DNA of 5,207 bases from Eubacteriales bacterium. GTDB taxonomy: Bacteria; Bacillota; Clostridia; Peptostreptococcales; Anaerovoracaceae. The DNA is taken from contig JAQUYZ010000164.1 of the NCBI GenBank assembly GCA_028691625.1, positions 1 to 5,207 on the forward strand, written 5' to 3'. Below the pieces are notes generated by a model. The model was not told the DNA's origin, searched no databases, and worked only from the letters and a program-made list of their open reading frames with translations. The position numbers were made by a program, and so were the translations under genes. Positions 1 to 5,197 of this stretch are shown here, piece by piece (position 1 is the stretch's first letter; every line of letters starts with the position of its first letter).

Positions 1-15
1 AAATCTTCTCTGTGT

Positions 16-18
16 TCA
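16..18 (-). other. In-frame TGA at the conserved glycine of MurC
   Basis: Reading the minus strand, the codons are GAG GCC TAT ACA TGA ACA CAG AGA AGA TTT, that is EAYT-stop-TQRRF. MurC proteins normally have a glycine followed by two variable residues and then RRF or RR at this place. One base change (GGA to TGA) would explain it. The window stops at the phenylalanine codon, so the remaining frame cannot be examined here. Confidence 0.85.
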
Positions 19-951
19 TGTATAGGCCTCCAGAGTGGACAGGATGGAATCGACGGGCACACCCAATCCGTAGCAGCAGGCAAAGGCAGCCAGCGCATTG
101 GCAATATTGTGTTCTCCGGGAATAGAGAGCTGCATGGTACAGAGCACCTCTCCGCCGTGATGCAGCTTGAAGGAAGGCATCCCGGAGGTATTGAATTCGA
201 TATCCGATGCATAATAGTCACAGCGTTCACTAAATCCAAAGGTCACGACCTTGCTTTTCAATTCGTCAATAATGCTGTTGACAAAAGGATTCGCGTCAAA
301 GGCAATCACGGTTCCGTCTTTGGGAACCAGATTGGCAAATTTATTAAAAGAACTTGCAATGTGATCGATATCTTTAAAATAGTCAAGATGATCCGAATCG
401 ATGTTCAGAATGATTTCGATCCTGGGGTTGAGATTGAGAAAGCTGTCCATATATTCGCAGGCTTCCGTAACAAAATAGCCGCTGCTGCCGATTTTGACGT
501 TTCCGTTGATCTCCTGAAGATTTCCGCCAACCAGAATGGTTGGATCATTTCCATATTTTTCCAATATAAGGGATACCATTGAGGTGGTTGTGGTTTTGCC
601 GTGGGTTCCGGCGATTGCAATACTGTTTTCATATTCCTTCATCAGAGCGCCAAGCACTTCCGCCCTGGAAGCGGTTGGGATTCCGTTTTCAATGGCTGCT
701 GCAATTTCCGGGTTATCCTGGGCGACTGCCGAGGAATAGACCACCAGATCCGCATCCGATATGTTTTTTGCACGATGACCTAAGTAAACCACTGCTCCCT
801 GTTCCATAAGCTTGTCGGTTATTTCGCTTTCCTTCATATCTGAACCGGAGACCTGATATCCCCTGTTCAGGAATATTTCAGCAATTGCAGAGAGTCCGAT
901 CCCTCCGATGCCGATGCAGTGAACATGCTTGAACTCTTTAAGATTAAGCAT
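16..951 (-). CDS. murC: UDP-N-acetylmuramate--L-alanine ligase (MurC), frame interrupted by an in-frame TGA
   Basis: MurC is the cytoplasmic ligase that adds L-alanine to UDP-MurNAc using ATP, the first step of the peptidoglycan stem peptide. The N-terminal Rossmann motif GIGGIGLSAIAE is at residues 14-25, the ATP P-loop AGTHGKTTTT at 114-123, the central-domain motifs EACEYMDSF at 163-171 and NIDSDHLDYF at 183-192, and PGEHNIANALAA at 278-289 begins the last part of the central domain. The start is an ATG at 949-951 with a GGAGG ribosome binding site (958-962) six bases upstream. The frame ends after residue 311 at TGA (16-18), whereas family members have roughly 450-470 residues, so the ligase C-terminal domain is missing. 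The next five codons read TQRRF, which continues the family pattern G-x-x-R-R-F in the same frame. It is therefore a point nonsense change, a sequencing error or recoding, not a natural end. Identity as MurC is very secure; functional status is not. Confidence 0.93.
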   Translation of the reverse strand: MLNLKEFKHVHCIGIGGIGLSAIAEIFLNRGYQVSGSDMKESEITDKLMEQGAVVYLGHRAKNISDADLVVYSSAVAQDNPEIAAAIENGIPTASRAEVLGALMKEYENSIAIAGTHGKTTTTSMVSLILEKYGNDPTILVGGNLQEINGNVKIGSSGYFVTEACEYMDSFLNLNPRIEIILNIDSDHLDYFKDIDHIASSFNKFANLVPKDGTVIAFDANPFVNSIIDELKSKVVTFGFSERCDYYASDIEFNTSGMPSFKLHHGGEVLCTMQLSIPGEHNIANALAAFACCYGLGVPVDSILSTLEAYT

Positions 952-1033
952 TCAAATCCTCCATATATATTAATTGTTTCTTCCTTATCTTACGTATCAA
1001 TGTTTTTGTCATGCAAGCTAAATTGCAAAATTC

Positions 1034-1042
1034 ATTATACCA
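1034..1042 (-). promoter_or_regulatory. Extended -10 promoter for murC
   Basis: The minus strand reads TGGTATAAT here: a perfect TATAAT (1034-1039) preceded by the TG-n extension (1040-1042). No good -35 hexamer is seen at 16-18 bases upstream, which is common for extended -10 promoters. Initiation near 1027 would give a leader of about 75 bases before the murC start codon. Prediction from sequence only. Confidence 0.6.
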
Positions 1043-1067
1043 CAAATGATGAAAAAAATGCTCCAAT

Positions 1068-1096
1068 TTGACAAAATAATAAAAAACGAATAAAAT
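1068..1096 (+). promoter_or_regulatory. Sigma-A-type promoter of purR
   Basis: A perfect -35 TTGACA (1068-1073) and a -10 TAAAAT (1091-1096) are separated by exactly 17 bases. Transcription would start near 1103, about 58 bases before the purR ATG. A second TATAAT at 1124-1129 has no recognisable -35 and is less likely to be used. The -10 lies inside the left CGAA box of the inverted pair described separately, which suggests repression at this promoter. Confidence 0.8.
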
Positions 1097-1125
1097 CATC
1101 ACATAATACATTTTTATTCGTATTA
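1082..1125 (+). promoter_or_regulatory. Paired PurBox-like operator (probable PurR autoregulation)
   Basis: Two A/T-rich boxes with a central CGAA face each other: AAAAACGAATAAAA (1082-1095) and TTTTATTCGTATTA (1112-1125), 16 bases apart. The ten bases ACGAATAAAA (1086-1095) and TTTTATTCGT (1112-1121) are perfect reverse complements. In Bacillus subtilis PurR binds pairs of about 14-base boxes with conserved CGAA, in opposite orientation and 16-17 bases apart, including one in front of purR itself. The match in geometry and location makes autoregulation likely. The left box overlaps the purR -10 and the right box lies just downstream of the expected start. Confidence 0.75.
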
Positions 1126-1160
1126 TAATCTGTGAATGCGTTATTGAGGGGGTGTTATAA

Positions 1161-1985
1161 ATGAAAAGAACAGAACGAGTGGGCGCAATAATAAAAATTT
1201 TATCTGAAAATCCAAACAAGTTGTATTCGCTCGGCTACTTCTGCGATTTATTCGATGCTGCTAAATCCAGCGTCAGCGAAGATATCCAGGCAGCAAAGCA
1301 ACTACTCGAAAACGTTGATCTGGGGCTCATTGAGACGATTGCCGGAGCCGGAGGCGGCGTCAAGCTGATTCCCTATATCTCAGATCGGGAAGCAGAAAAT
1401 ATTTTAAATCAGATCTGTGAAAAAATGCGGGACAAGAACAGAATTCTCGGAAACGGGTTTTTATACACCTCTGATTTAATGTTCGACTCAAATATTGTCA
1501 AACGCGCCGGTGAAATATTTGCGCGAAGATTTATCAATCTCAGCGCTGATTATGTTGTGACCATCGAAACTAAGGGGATTCCCGTCGCTTTGATGACCGC
1601 GCATATGCTCAATCTTCCTCTTGTTGTAATACGAAGGGAAAGCAAGATCTCGGAAGGGTCCACCGTCAGCATCAACTATTTCTCCGGTTCTGCGGAACGG
1701 ATCCAGAAGATGTCAATTTCGAAAAGAGCTGTTACTCCCGGTTCGAAAGCAATCATCATCGATGACTTCATGAGGGGCGGAGGAAGTGTAAAAGGAATCT
1801 CCGAAATGCTCGCGGAGTTTGACATCGAGGTTGTCGGAACCGGCGTTGTTATCTCTTCCATGGAGCCTGAAAAAAAGAAAATCCTGGACTATTTCCCTCT
1901 TATTTATCTCGGTACGGTAAATGAAAATGAAAAAACGATCGAAGTTTTTCCGAATAATCTGATTTTTTACAAAAAAAACTTGTAA
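1161..1985 (+). CDS. purR: Purine operon repressor PurR
   Basis: This is a 274-residue transcriptional repressor of the Gram-positive PurR family, close to the 285 residues of the B. subtilis protein. It has an N-terminal winged-helix DNA-binding domain (about 1-72) and a type I phosphoribosyltransferase-like effector domain (about 73-274). The PRPP-binding loop [13 protein letters not shown] is at residues 197-209. The linker motif [14 protein letters not shown] at 100-113 and ETKGIPVA at 136-143 are also typical. In B. subtilis PRPP releases PurR from its operators and so induces purine synthesis and transport genes; the fold is not used as an enzyme. The ATG follows a strong GAGGGGGTG ribosome binding site (1146-1154). 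The gene is divergent from murC and in line with spoVG, 89 bases upstream of the real spoVG start. The yabJ gene found between the two in B. subtilis is absent. A PurBox pair over its own promoter suggests autoregulation. Confidence 0.95.
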   Translation: MKRTERVGAIIKILSENPNKLYSLGYFCDLFDAAKSSVSEDIQAAKQLLENVDLGLIETIAGAGGGVKLIPYISDREAENILNQICEKMRDKNRILGNGFLYTSDLMFDSNIVKRAGEIFARRFINLSADYVVTIETKGIPVALMTAHMLNLPLVVIRRESKISEGSTVSINYFSGSAERIQKMSISKRAVTPGSKAIIIDDFMRGGGSVKGISEMLAEFDIEVVGTGVVISSMEPEKKKILDYFPLIYLGTVNENEKTIEVFPNNLIFYKKNL

Positions 1986-1987
1986 AA
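1965..1987 (+). repeat. A/T-rich inverted repeat at the end of purR
   Basis: TTTTACAA (1965-1972) and TTGTAAAA (1980-1987) are perfect reverse complements around a seven-base spacer, followed by TTTTG. The stem has few G-C pairs and would be weak, so at most it is a leaky terminator between purR and spoVG. The right arm overlaps the -35 hexamer of the spoVG promoter. Confidence 0.3.
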
Positions 1988-2008
1988 TTTTGTTATTCAC
2001 TGTATAAT
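1980..2008 (+). promoter_or_regulatory. Sigma-A-type promoter of spoVG
   Basis: TTGTAA (1980-1985) and a perfect TATAAT (2003-2008) are separated by 17 bases. The -35 hexamer is made of the last leucine codon and the TAA stop of purR. Initiation near 2015 would leave a leader of about 60 bases. B. subtilis spoVG is driven by sigma-H, but no GAAT-type sigma-H -10 element is present between purR and spoVG here. Expression therefore seems to rely on the housekeeping factor. Confidence 0.75.
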
Positions 2009-2019
2009 GTGGGCAAGCA

Positions 2020-2038
2020 ATATACAAATTCTGTATAT
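2020..2038 (+). repeat. Inverted repeat in the spoVG leader
   Basis: ATATACA (2020-2026) and TGTATAT (2032-2038) are perfect reverse complements with a five-base spacer AATTC. It begins a few bases after the expected transcription start, so it could be an operator or a weak leader hairpin. No known regulator is assigned. Confidence 0.35.
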
Positions 2039-2074
2039 CGAGTATGTCTGGGCAGGAAAGGGTGGTTTTTCAGT

Positions 2075-2368
2075 ATGAAAATAACTGATGTAAGAGTTCG
2101 TAAGGTTAACGATGAAGGCAAGATGAAAGCCGTTGTATCCGTTACATTCGATGATGAGTTTGTCGTACATGATATAAAAATCATTGAAGGTCAGAATGGT
2201 CTGTTCATTGCAATGCCGAGCCGAAAAATGGGTGAAGGGGATTTCAGAGATATTGCTCATCCATTAGTGTCAGAAACACGTAACAAAATCAAGGACGCCA
2301 TTTTCGCTGAGTACGAAAAGGTACTGGAAGAGAAAGTCGACGAAGCAGTTGAAGCTGCTAAGGAATAA
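2075..2368 (+). CDS. spoVG: Septation/regulatory protein SpoVG
   Basis: This is a small nucleic-acid-binding regulator of 97 residues, the same length as B. subtilis SpoVG. The family opening [20 protein letters not shown] is at residues 1-20, followed by [15 protein letters not shown] and the signature [20 protein letters not shown] (40-59). A charged, coiled-coil-like tail rich in Glu, Lys and Ala ends the protein. SpoVG influences asymmetric septation and spore cortex formation in Bacillus. In other Firmicutes it acts as a site-specific DNA/RNA-binding global regulator of envelope and virulence genes. The ATG at 2075 is chosen because family homology begins exactly there and an AAAGGGTGG ribosome binding site lies just upstream (2057-2065). 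An upstream GTG at 2009 would add 22 residues and sits within the promoter -10, so it is rejected. It has its own promoter and a terminator after it, so it can be expressed apart from purR. Confidence 0.96.
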   Translation: MKITDVRVRKVNDEGKMKAVVSVTFDDEFVVHDIKIIEGQNGLFIAMPSRKMGEGDFRDIAHPLVSETRNKIKDAIFAEYEKVLEEKVDEAVEAAKE

Positions 2369-2390
2369 TATCGTTTATAATTTTTATTAG

Positions 2391-2425
2391 AAAACACCAT
2401 GCATACTCAGGCTGGTGTTTTTTTT
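2391..2425 (+). terminator. Rho-independent terminator after spoVG
   Basis: AAAACACCA (2391-2399) pairs perfectly with TGGTGTTTT (2413-2421) around a 13-base loop, and the run of eight T (2418-2425) completes a classic intrinsic terminator. It begins 22 bases after the spoVG stop and separates the purR-spoVG unit from spoIID. Confidence 0.88.
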
Positions 2426-2448
2426 ATTTAGAAAATCGTTTCAATCCC

Positions 2449-2477
2449 TCATGATTTTTCCCCATGCCTCATATATT
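2449..2477 (+). promoter_or_regulatory. Possible sigma-E promoter of spoIID
   Basis: CATATATT (2470-2477) matches the B. subtilis sigma-E -10 consensus CATACAnT at all but one defined position. TCATGATT (2449-2456), 13 bases upstream, partly resembles the sigma-E -35 (GTCATATT-like). B. subtilis spoIID is transcribed by mother-cell sigma-E, so the position fits. The -35 match is loose. An imperfect dyad, TGCCTCAT (2465-2472) with ATGAG (2480-2484) and AGGCA (2487-2491), overlaps the -10. Confidence 0.45.
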
Positions 2478-2536
2478 GAATGAGACAGGCACTCGCAGCG
2501 AAAAACCCGGCGCGAACCAGTCATGGAGGATTTGCG

Positions 2537-3538
2537 ATGAAGCACAAGGGATATCTGCTTAAGTCATTTGCCATCGTCGGCACGATGGTGGTTTTTTGTT
2601 TAGTTCTGCTGCCGTTCGCTCTGATCAGTATCTTCCATGAGGAAGCACCGACGGCTCCACCTTTGAAAAAAGGATCCGTTGAGATCCCCGCGTATATCAA
2701 TGTCTACCGGCACGAAAGCGGAAAAACCGAAACCATTCCTTTTGAGGATTATGTGAAAGGCGTGGTTGCGGGCGAAATGCCGTCAAGCTTCGAGATGGAG
2801 GCACTGAAAGCACAGGCAGTTGCCGCGCGGACCTTTTCCGTTTCTAAAGTCATCCGCTCCGGAACCGGTGGGAATCCTGATCATCCCTCTGCTCCTGTTT
2901 GTGACGATACCCATTGTCAGGTATACCGGAGTCAGGAGGACCTTAAGGAAATCAAGTCGGCGGAGTGGATGAATACCGGCTGGCCGAGAATACAGGAGGC
3001 TGTCGACAGCACCTCGGGCCAATTGATGTATTATCAGGAAGCTTTGGTTGAGCAGCCCCTCTTCCATTCCTCCAGCGGCGGAAAAACCGAAAATTCCGAA
3101 GATGTCTTTGTGTCAGCTCTGCCCTATCTGCGCAGCGTTGACAGCGTATATGAGTCCGCCGCTCCGCATCAGAACGAGCAAGTGGAAATACCACTCTCTG
3201 AATTCAAGGAGAAAATCAGGCAGGCCTACCCGAAAAATGATCCCGGCAACCTGAACAGCAACACCATAAAAGTACTGGAACGAAGCGACGGCGGAAGGGT
3301 TGCCTCCATACAGGCCGGAAATTTAACCTTGAGGGGAAGAGAGGTCCGGGAGCTGTTCGGGCTGCGTTCCGCCAACTTCACCGTATCCGTCCGGGACAAC
3401 ACCGTTCTGATCACGACCGACGGCTACGGACATGGAGTGGGGATGAGCCAGTGGGGCGCCAACGGGATGGCCCAGGCAGGTTATCATTACATCGATATTC
3501 TTAAGCATTATTACACCGGTATTGAGGTTTATCAATAA
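2537..3538 (+). CDS. spoIID: Stage II sporulation protein D (SpoIID), engulfment lytic transglycosylase
   Basis: SpoIID is the mother-cell membrane enzyme that cuts glycan strands already stripped of stem peptides, working with SpoIIP and SpoIIM to drive forespore engulfment. The protein has 333 residues, near the 343 of B. subtilis. It has a short basic N terminus, one membrane segment (about 10-32), then the extracytoplasmic SpoIID domain. Family motifs are YVKGVVAGEMPSSFEMEALK (72-91) followed by AQAVAARTF (92-100), with the candidate catalytic acidic residues in the first block. A Cys-His-Cys cluster in CDDTHCQVY (122-130) resembles the zinc site described for the Clostridioides difficile enzyme. 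HSSSGGKTENSEDVF (177-191) and DGYGHGVGMSQWGANGMA (295-312) are also diagnostic. The ATG at 2537 has a GGAGG site (2525-2529) seven bases upstream. An in-frame ATG at 2480 has no such site, lies directly behind the sigma-E-like -10, and would place 19 non-family residues before the signal anchor. The gene is intact and appears monocistronic. Confidence 0.94.
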   Translation: MKHKGYLLKSFAIVGTMVVFCLVLLPFALISIFHEEAPTAPPLKKGSVEIPAYINVYRHESGKTETIPFEDYVKGVVAGEMPSSFEMEALKAQAVAARTFSVSKVIRSGTGGNPDHPSAPVCDDTHCQVYRSQEDLKEIKSAEWMNTGWPRIQEAVDSTSGQLMYYQEALVEQPLFHSSSGGKTENSEDVFVSALPYLRSVDSVYESAAPHQNEQVEIPLSEFKEKIRQAYPKNDPGNLNSNTIKVLERSDGGRVASIQAGNLTLRGREVRELFGLRSANFTVSVRDNTVLITTDGYGHGVGMSQWGANGMAQAGYHYIDILKHYYTGIEVYQ

Positions 3539-3550
3539 GCTTCCCAACCT

Positions 3551-3613
3551 GTAAAAAAAAAGTTAAAAAGAGGCGCCCAATTTTAAAATTTGAGCACCTA
3601 CTCTTTATTGTTT
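3551..3613. terminator. Bidirectional terminator between spoIID and the permease
   Basis: The two genes converge here. An imperfect hairpin runs from about 3571 to 3599: AGG/CCT base, two internal mismatches, and a palindromic AATTTTAAAATT (3579-3590) at the tip. On the minus strand it is followed by CTTTTT and then a long run of T (complement of the A tract at 3552-3561), giving a good terminator for the permease. On the plus strand it is followed by the T-rich CTCTTTATTGTTTT (3601-3614), a weaker terminator for spoIID. Confidence 0.7.
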
Positions 3614-3615
3614 TA

Positions 3616-5001
3616 TCAATTTTCCTCAAAACCACTCGGAATTATTTTATATCCTTTTGACTTAACAAATCCAAGAATAATACCAATCACAGACCAGCTG
3701 ATTCCCAAAATGAAAGTTGCCTTACCTAAACCGGACCATACATATAAAATGATTATGAGACCGATCAAAGGAAGAAGTACATATTTGAATATACTTTTAG
3801 GGCCTCTTTCCTTTTTCCTAACATAGAAGTAAACAAATACGGAAACGTTAATCAGCATAAAGGAGGTTAAAGCACCAAAGCTTACAAGTTGTAATAGGAT
3901 AGTCGGAGGGGCAAGCGCAATAAATAATGTTAAAACGCCAACCGTAATTGTTGCATTTAAAGGGGTTTGAAATTTGGGGTGTACTTTCGCAAAGAACTTC
4001 GACATTGGTAAGGTATTATCTCTGCCCATAGAAAAAATTACCCTTGCAGTGCTGGTTTGAACAACCAAGGCATTCGCGATACCAACAGCAACGATAGCTA
4101 CTATGACAAAGAAGTAATAAAGCGAAGCTCCTCCCACTTCTCTTGCGATATCAAAGAAAGCCATATCAGGATTTAAATCTGAATAATCGGGGTGTGCCAG
4201 AGTAGCCAGGTAGGATTGTCCTATAAAGAGTGCTCCAATTAGTAATAAAGTCGTTATGATGGATTTGCCAATCGTTTTTCTGGGATTTTCAACTTCCTCA
4301 GCTAATGCTGTGATCCCATCAAATCCCAAATATCCAAAAATTGCAATCGTAGTCGCGGATGCAATAAAACCCAGATTGACCTGGCCCGGAATATAAAACG
4401 GATCAATTGAAAATCCTCCTACGCCGCGGCCATCAATAAAGATAAACTTTATCGCCATAGTTACAAAAAATACAATACAAATAAGTTCTAATATCAGCAT
4501 GATGATATTTGCCTTTGCAGCAACATTAATACCCCGCCCGTTAATAAATGTGCAGATTGCTATAAAAATTATCACCCAGACATACGCCGGAATACTTGGA
4601 ATTAAATTTGAAGCCCATAGTGCTCCAAAGGATACAAGAAGCGAAGGTACTATTATGTAGTCAATTAAAATAATCCATCCCGAAACAAATCCAACATGAG
4701 GGTTGATGGCACGCCGGACGAACATATAGGCAGATCCCGTCAGCGGGAATTCACCGCTGAGCGTGCTGTAGCTCAGAGCGGTAAATAGCATTGCAACCAT
4801 TCCGACCACATAGACTAAAGTTGCGAGTCCCATTGTTTGCTGTGATACCGCACCGTATACCTGAACGGGAGCTATTGGGAGAACGGTAAGCAGACCAAAA
4901 ATAACTAAATCTCTAAATTTCAAAGTTCTTCTGAGCTCTTGTTTATAGCCGATTTTTTCTATCTCCTGACTTTCCGTCATAGAAATAGTGTTCTTTTCCA
5001 T
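3616..5001 (-). CDS. APC-superfamily permease, putrescine-importer (PuuP)-like
   Basis: This is an inner-membrane secondary transporter of the amino acid-polyamine-organocation superfamily, 461 residues with about 12 predicted membrane helices and a short charged N terminus (LRRTLKFRDLVIFGLL, 23-38). Recognisable blocks are SYSTLSGEFPLTGSAYMFVR (77-96), INPHVGFVSGW (99-109), FGYLGFDGITALAEEVENPR (222-241), SMGRDNTLP (324-332) and VHPKFQTPLNA (340-350). These resemble the E. coli putrescine importer PuuP (GSAYTYAQKSINPHVGF, SFLGFDAVTTLSEE). The substrate could instead be another amine or an amino acid and is not fixed by sequence alone. The ATG at 5001 is chosen because AAAGGAG (5010-5016) lies eight bases upstream; a TTG at 5017-5019 would put that site inside the gene. 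The frame ends TGA followed directly by TAA. It is more AT-rich than spoIID. The gene stands alone, with its own promoter and terminator. Confidence 0.87.
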   Translation of the reverse strand: MEKNTISMTESQEIEKIGYKQELRRTLKFRDLVIFGLLTVLPIAPVQVYGAVSQQTMGLATLVYVVGMVAMLFTALSYSTLSGEFPLTGSAYMFVRRAINPHVGFVSGWIILIDYIIVPSLLVSFGALWASNLIPSIPAYVWVIIFIAICTFINGRGINVAAKANIIMLILELICIVFFVTMAIKFIFIDGRGVGGFSIDPFYIPGQVNLGFIASATTIAIFGYLGFDGITALAEEVENPRKTIGKSIITTLLLIGALFIGQSYLATLAHPDYSDLNPDMAFFDIAREVGGASLYYFFVIVAIVAVGIANALVVQTSTARVIFSMGRDNTLPMSKFFAKVHPKFQTPLNATITVGVLTLFIALAPPTILLQLVSFGALTSFMLINVSVFVYFYVRKKERGPKSIFKYVLLPLIGLIIILYVWSGLGKATFILGISWSVIGIILGFVKSKGYKIIPSGFEEN

Positions 5002-5009
5002 AAAATCCA

Positions 5010-5016
5010 CTCCTTT
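5010..5016 (-). promoter_or_regulatory. Ribosome binding site that fixes the permease start
   Basis: The minus strand reads AAAGGAG here, eight bases before the ATG at 4999-5001. It is the only strong Shine-Dalgarno site near the 5' end and rules out the in-frame TTG at 5017-5019. Confidence 0.85.
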
Positions 5017-5043
5017 CAAACATAACCCTGAATCGTGACGCTC

Positions 5044-5067
5044 AATTGATATGGGCTTTTATCAATT
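5044..5067 (-). repeat. Inverted repeat in the permease leader
   Basis: AATTGATA (5044-5051) and TATCAATT (5060-5067) are perfect reverse complements around an eight-base spacer. In the minus-strand transcript this forms a hairpin about 45-65 bases before the start codon, upstream of the ribosome binding site. It has no U tract, so it does not look like a terminator. It could be an operator or an RNA stem. Confidence 0.4.
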
Positions 5068-5084
5068 ACCCCGTTAGCTTCGTT

Positions 5085-5106
5085 CTGTTCATCGGAACAG
5101 TGTTCC
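5085..5106 (-). promoter_or_regulatory. Overlapping GAACA/TGTTC palindromes, probable operator
   Basis: GGAACA-G-TGTTCC (5094-5106) is a perfect 13-base palindrome. Its left arm also pairs with CTGTTC (5085-5090), as CTGTTC-ATCG-GAACAG (5085-5100). The block lies immediately downstream of the predicted permease transcription start (near 5111), a usual place for a repressor site. The cognate regulator is not in the window and is not recognised. Confidence 0.5.
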
Positions 5107-5117
5107 TGATTTTGTTA

Positions 5118-5146
5118 AATGTAACATTTTTCTTTATTGAAGTCAA
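5118..5146 (-). promoter_or_regulatory. Promoter of the permease gene
   Basis: On the minus strand TTGACT (5141-5146) and TACATT (5118-5123) are separated by 17 bases, and the -10 carries the TG-n extension (TGTTACATT). Transcription would start near 5111, giving a leader of about 110 bases. The -10 overlaps a small dyad TGTTA-N4-TAACA (5113-5126). The -35 abuts the tandem repeats that run to the right edge. Confidence 0.65.
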
Positions 5147-5197
5147 TACGACGGATGTTCTAAATCGAGAGATACGCCGGATGTTCTAAATCGAGAG
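5146..5197. repeat. Two tandem 26-base direct repeats
   Basis: Units at 5146-5171 and 5172-5197 are identical except at the sixth base (A versus C). The shared 20-base core is CGGATGTTCTAAATCGAGAG. After the second copy the sequence TATCGCC (5198-5204) resembles the start of a further unit, but the window ends there. Each unit contains TGTTC, also seen in the palindromes at 5085-5106. The repeats may be an activator-binding array upstream of the permease -35, or repeated transposase-binding sites at an insertion-sequence end. No coding sequence is visible in this stretch. Confidence 0.85.

Noticed and set aside
16..18. Selenocysteine at the murC TGA
   Set aside because: The position is a glycine in the family, not a redox cysteine, and only 15 bases after the codon are visible, so no SECIS stem can be assessed.
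109..582. A 157-codon plus-strand open frame inside murC, with shorter ones at 536-809
   Set aside because: They lie antisense to well-conserved MurC coding sequence, have no ribosome binding site, and their translations show no recognisable family features.
944..1219. Minus-strand open frame across the murC-purR gap
   Set aside because: It covers both divergent promoters, the PurBox pair and the purR start, and its translation is low-complexity A/T-driven sequence.
2009..2074. Upstream GTG start for spoVG adding 22 residues
   Set aside because: It starts at the end of the spoVG -10 element, lacks a ribosome binding site, and the extra residues are not part of the SpoVG family, which begins at [10 protein letters not shown].
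2480..2536. Upstream ATG for spoIID adding 19 residues
   Set aside because: There is no Shine-Dalgarno site, it lies where transcription would begin, and the ATG at 2537 has an ideal GGAGG seven bases away.
3590..3826. Plus-strand 78-codon frame overlapping the permease 3' end
   Set aside because: It is antisense to the conserved end of the permease, starts inside the terminator region and has no ribosome binding site.
5002..5019. TTG start for the permease adding six residues
   Set aside because: The AAAGGAG ribosome binding site would be inside the coding sequence; the ATG at 4999-5001 is correctly spaced from it.
5146..5197. CRISPR repeats
   Set aside because: The two units are directly adjacent with no spacers between them, so they are simple tandem repeats.
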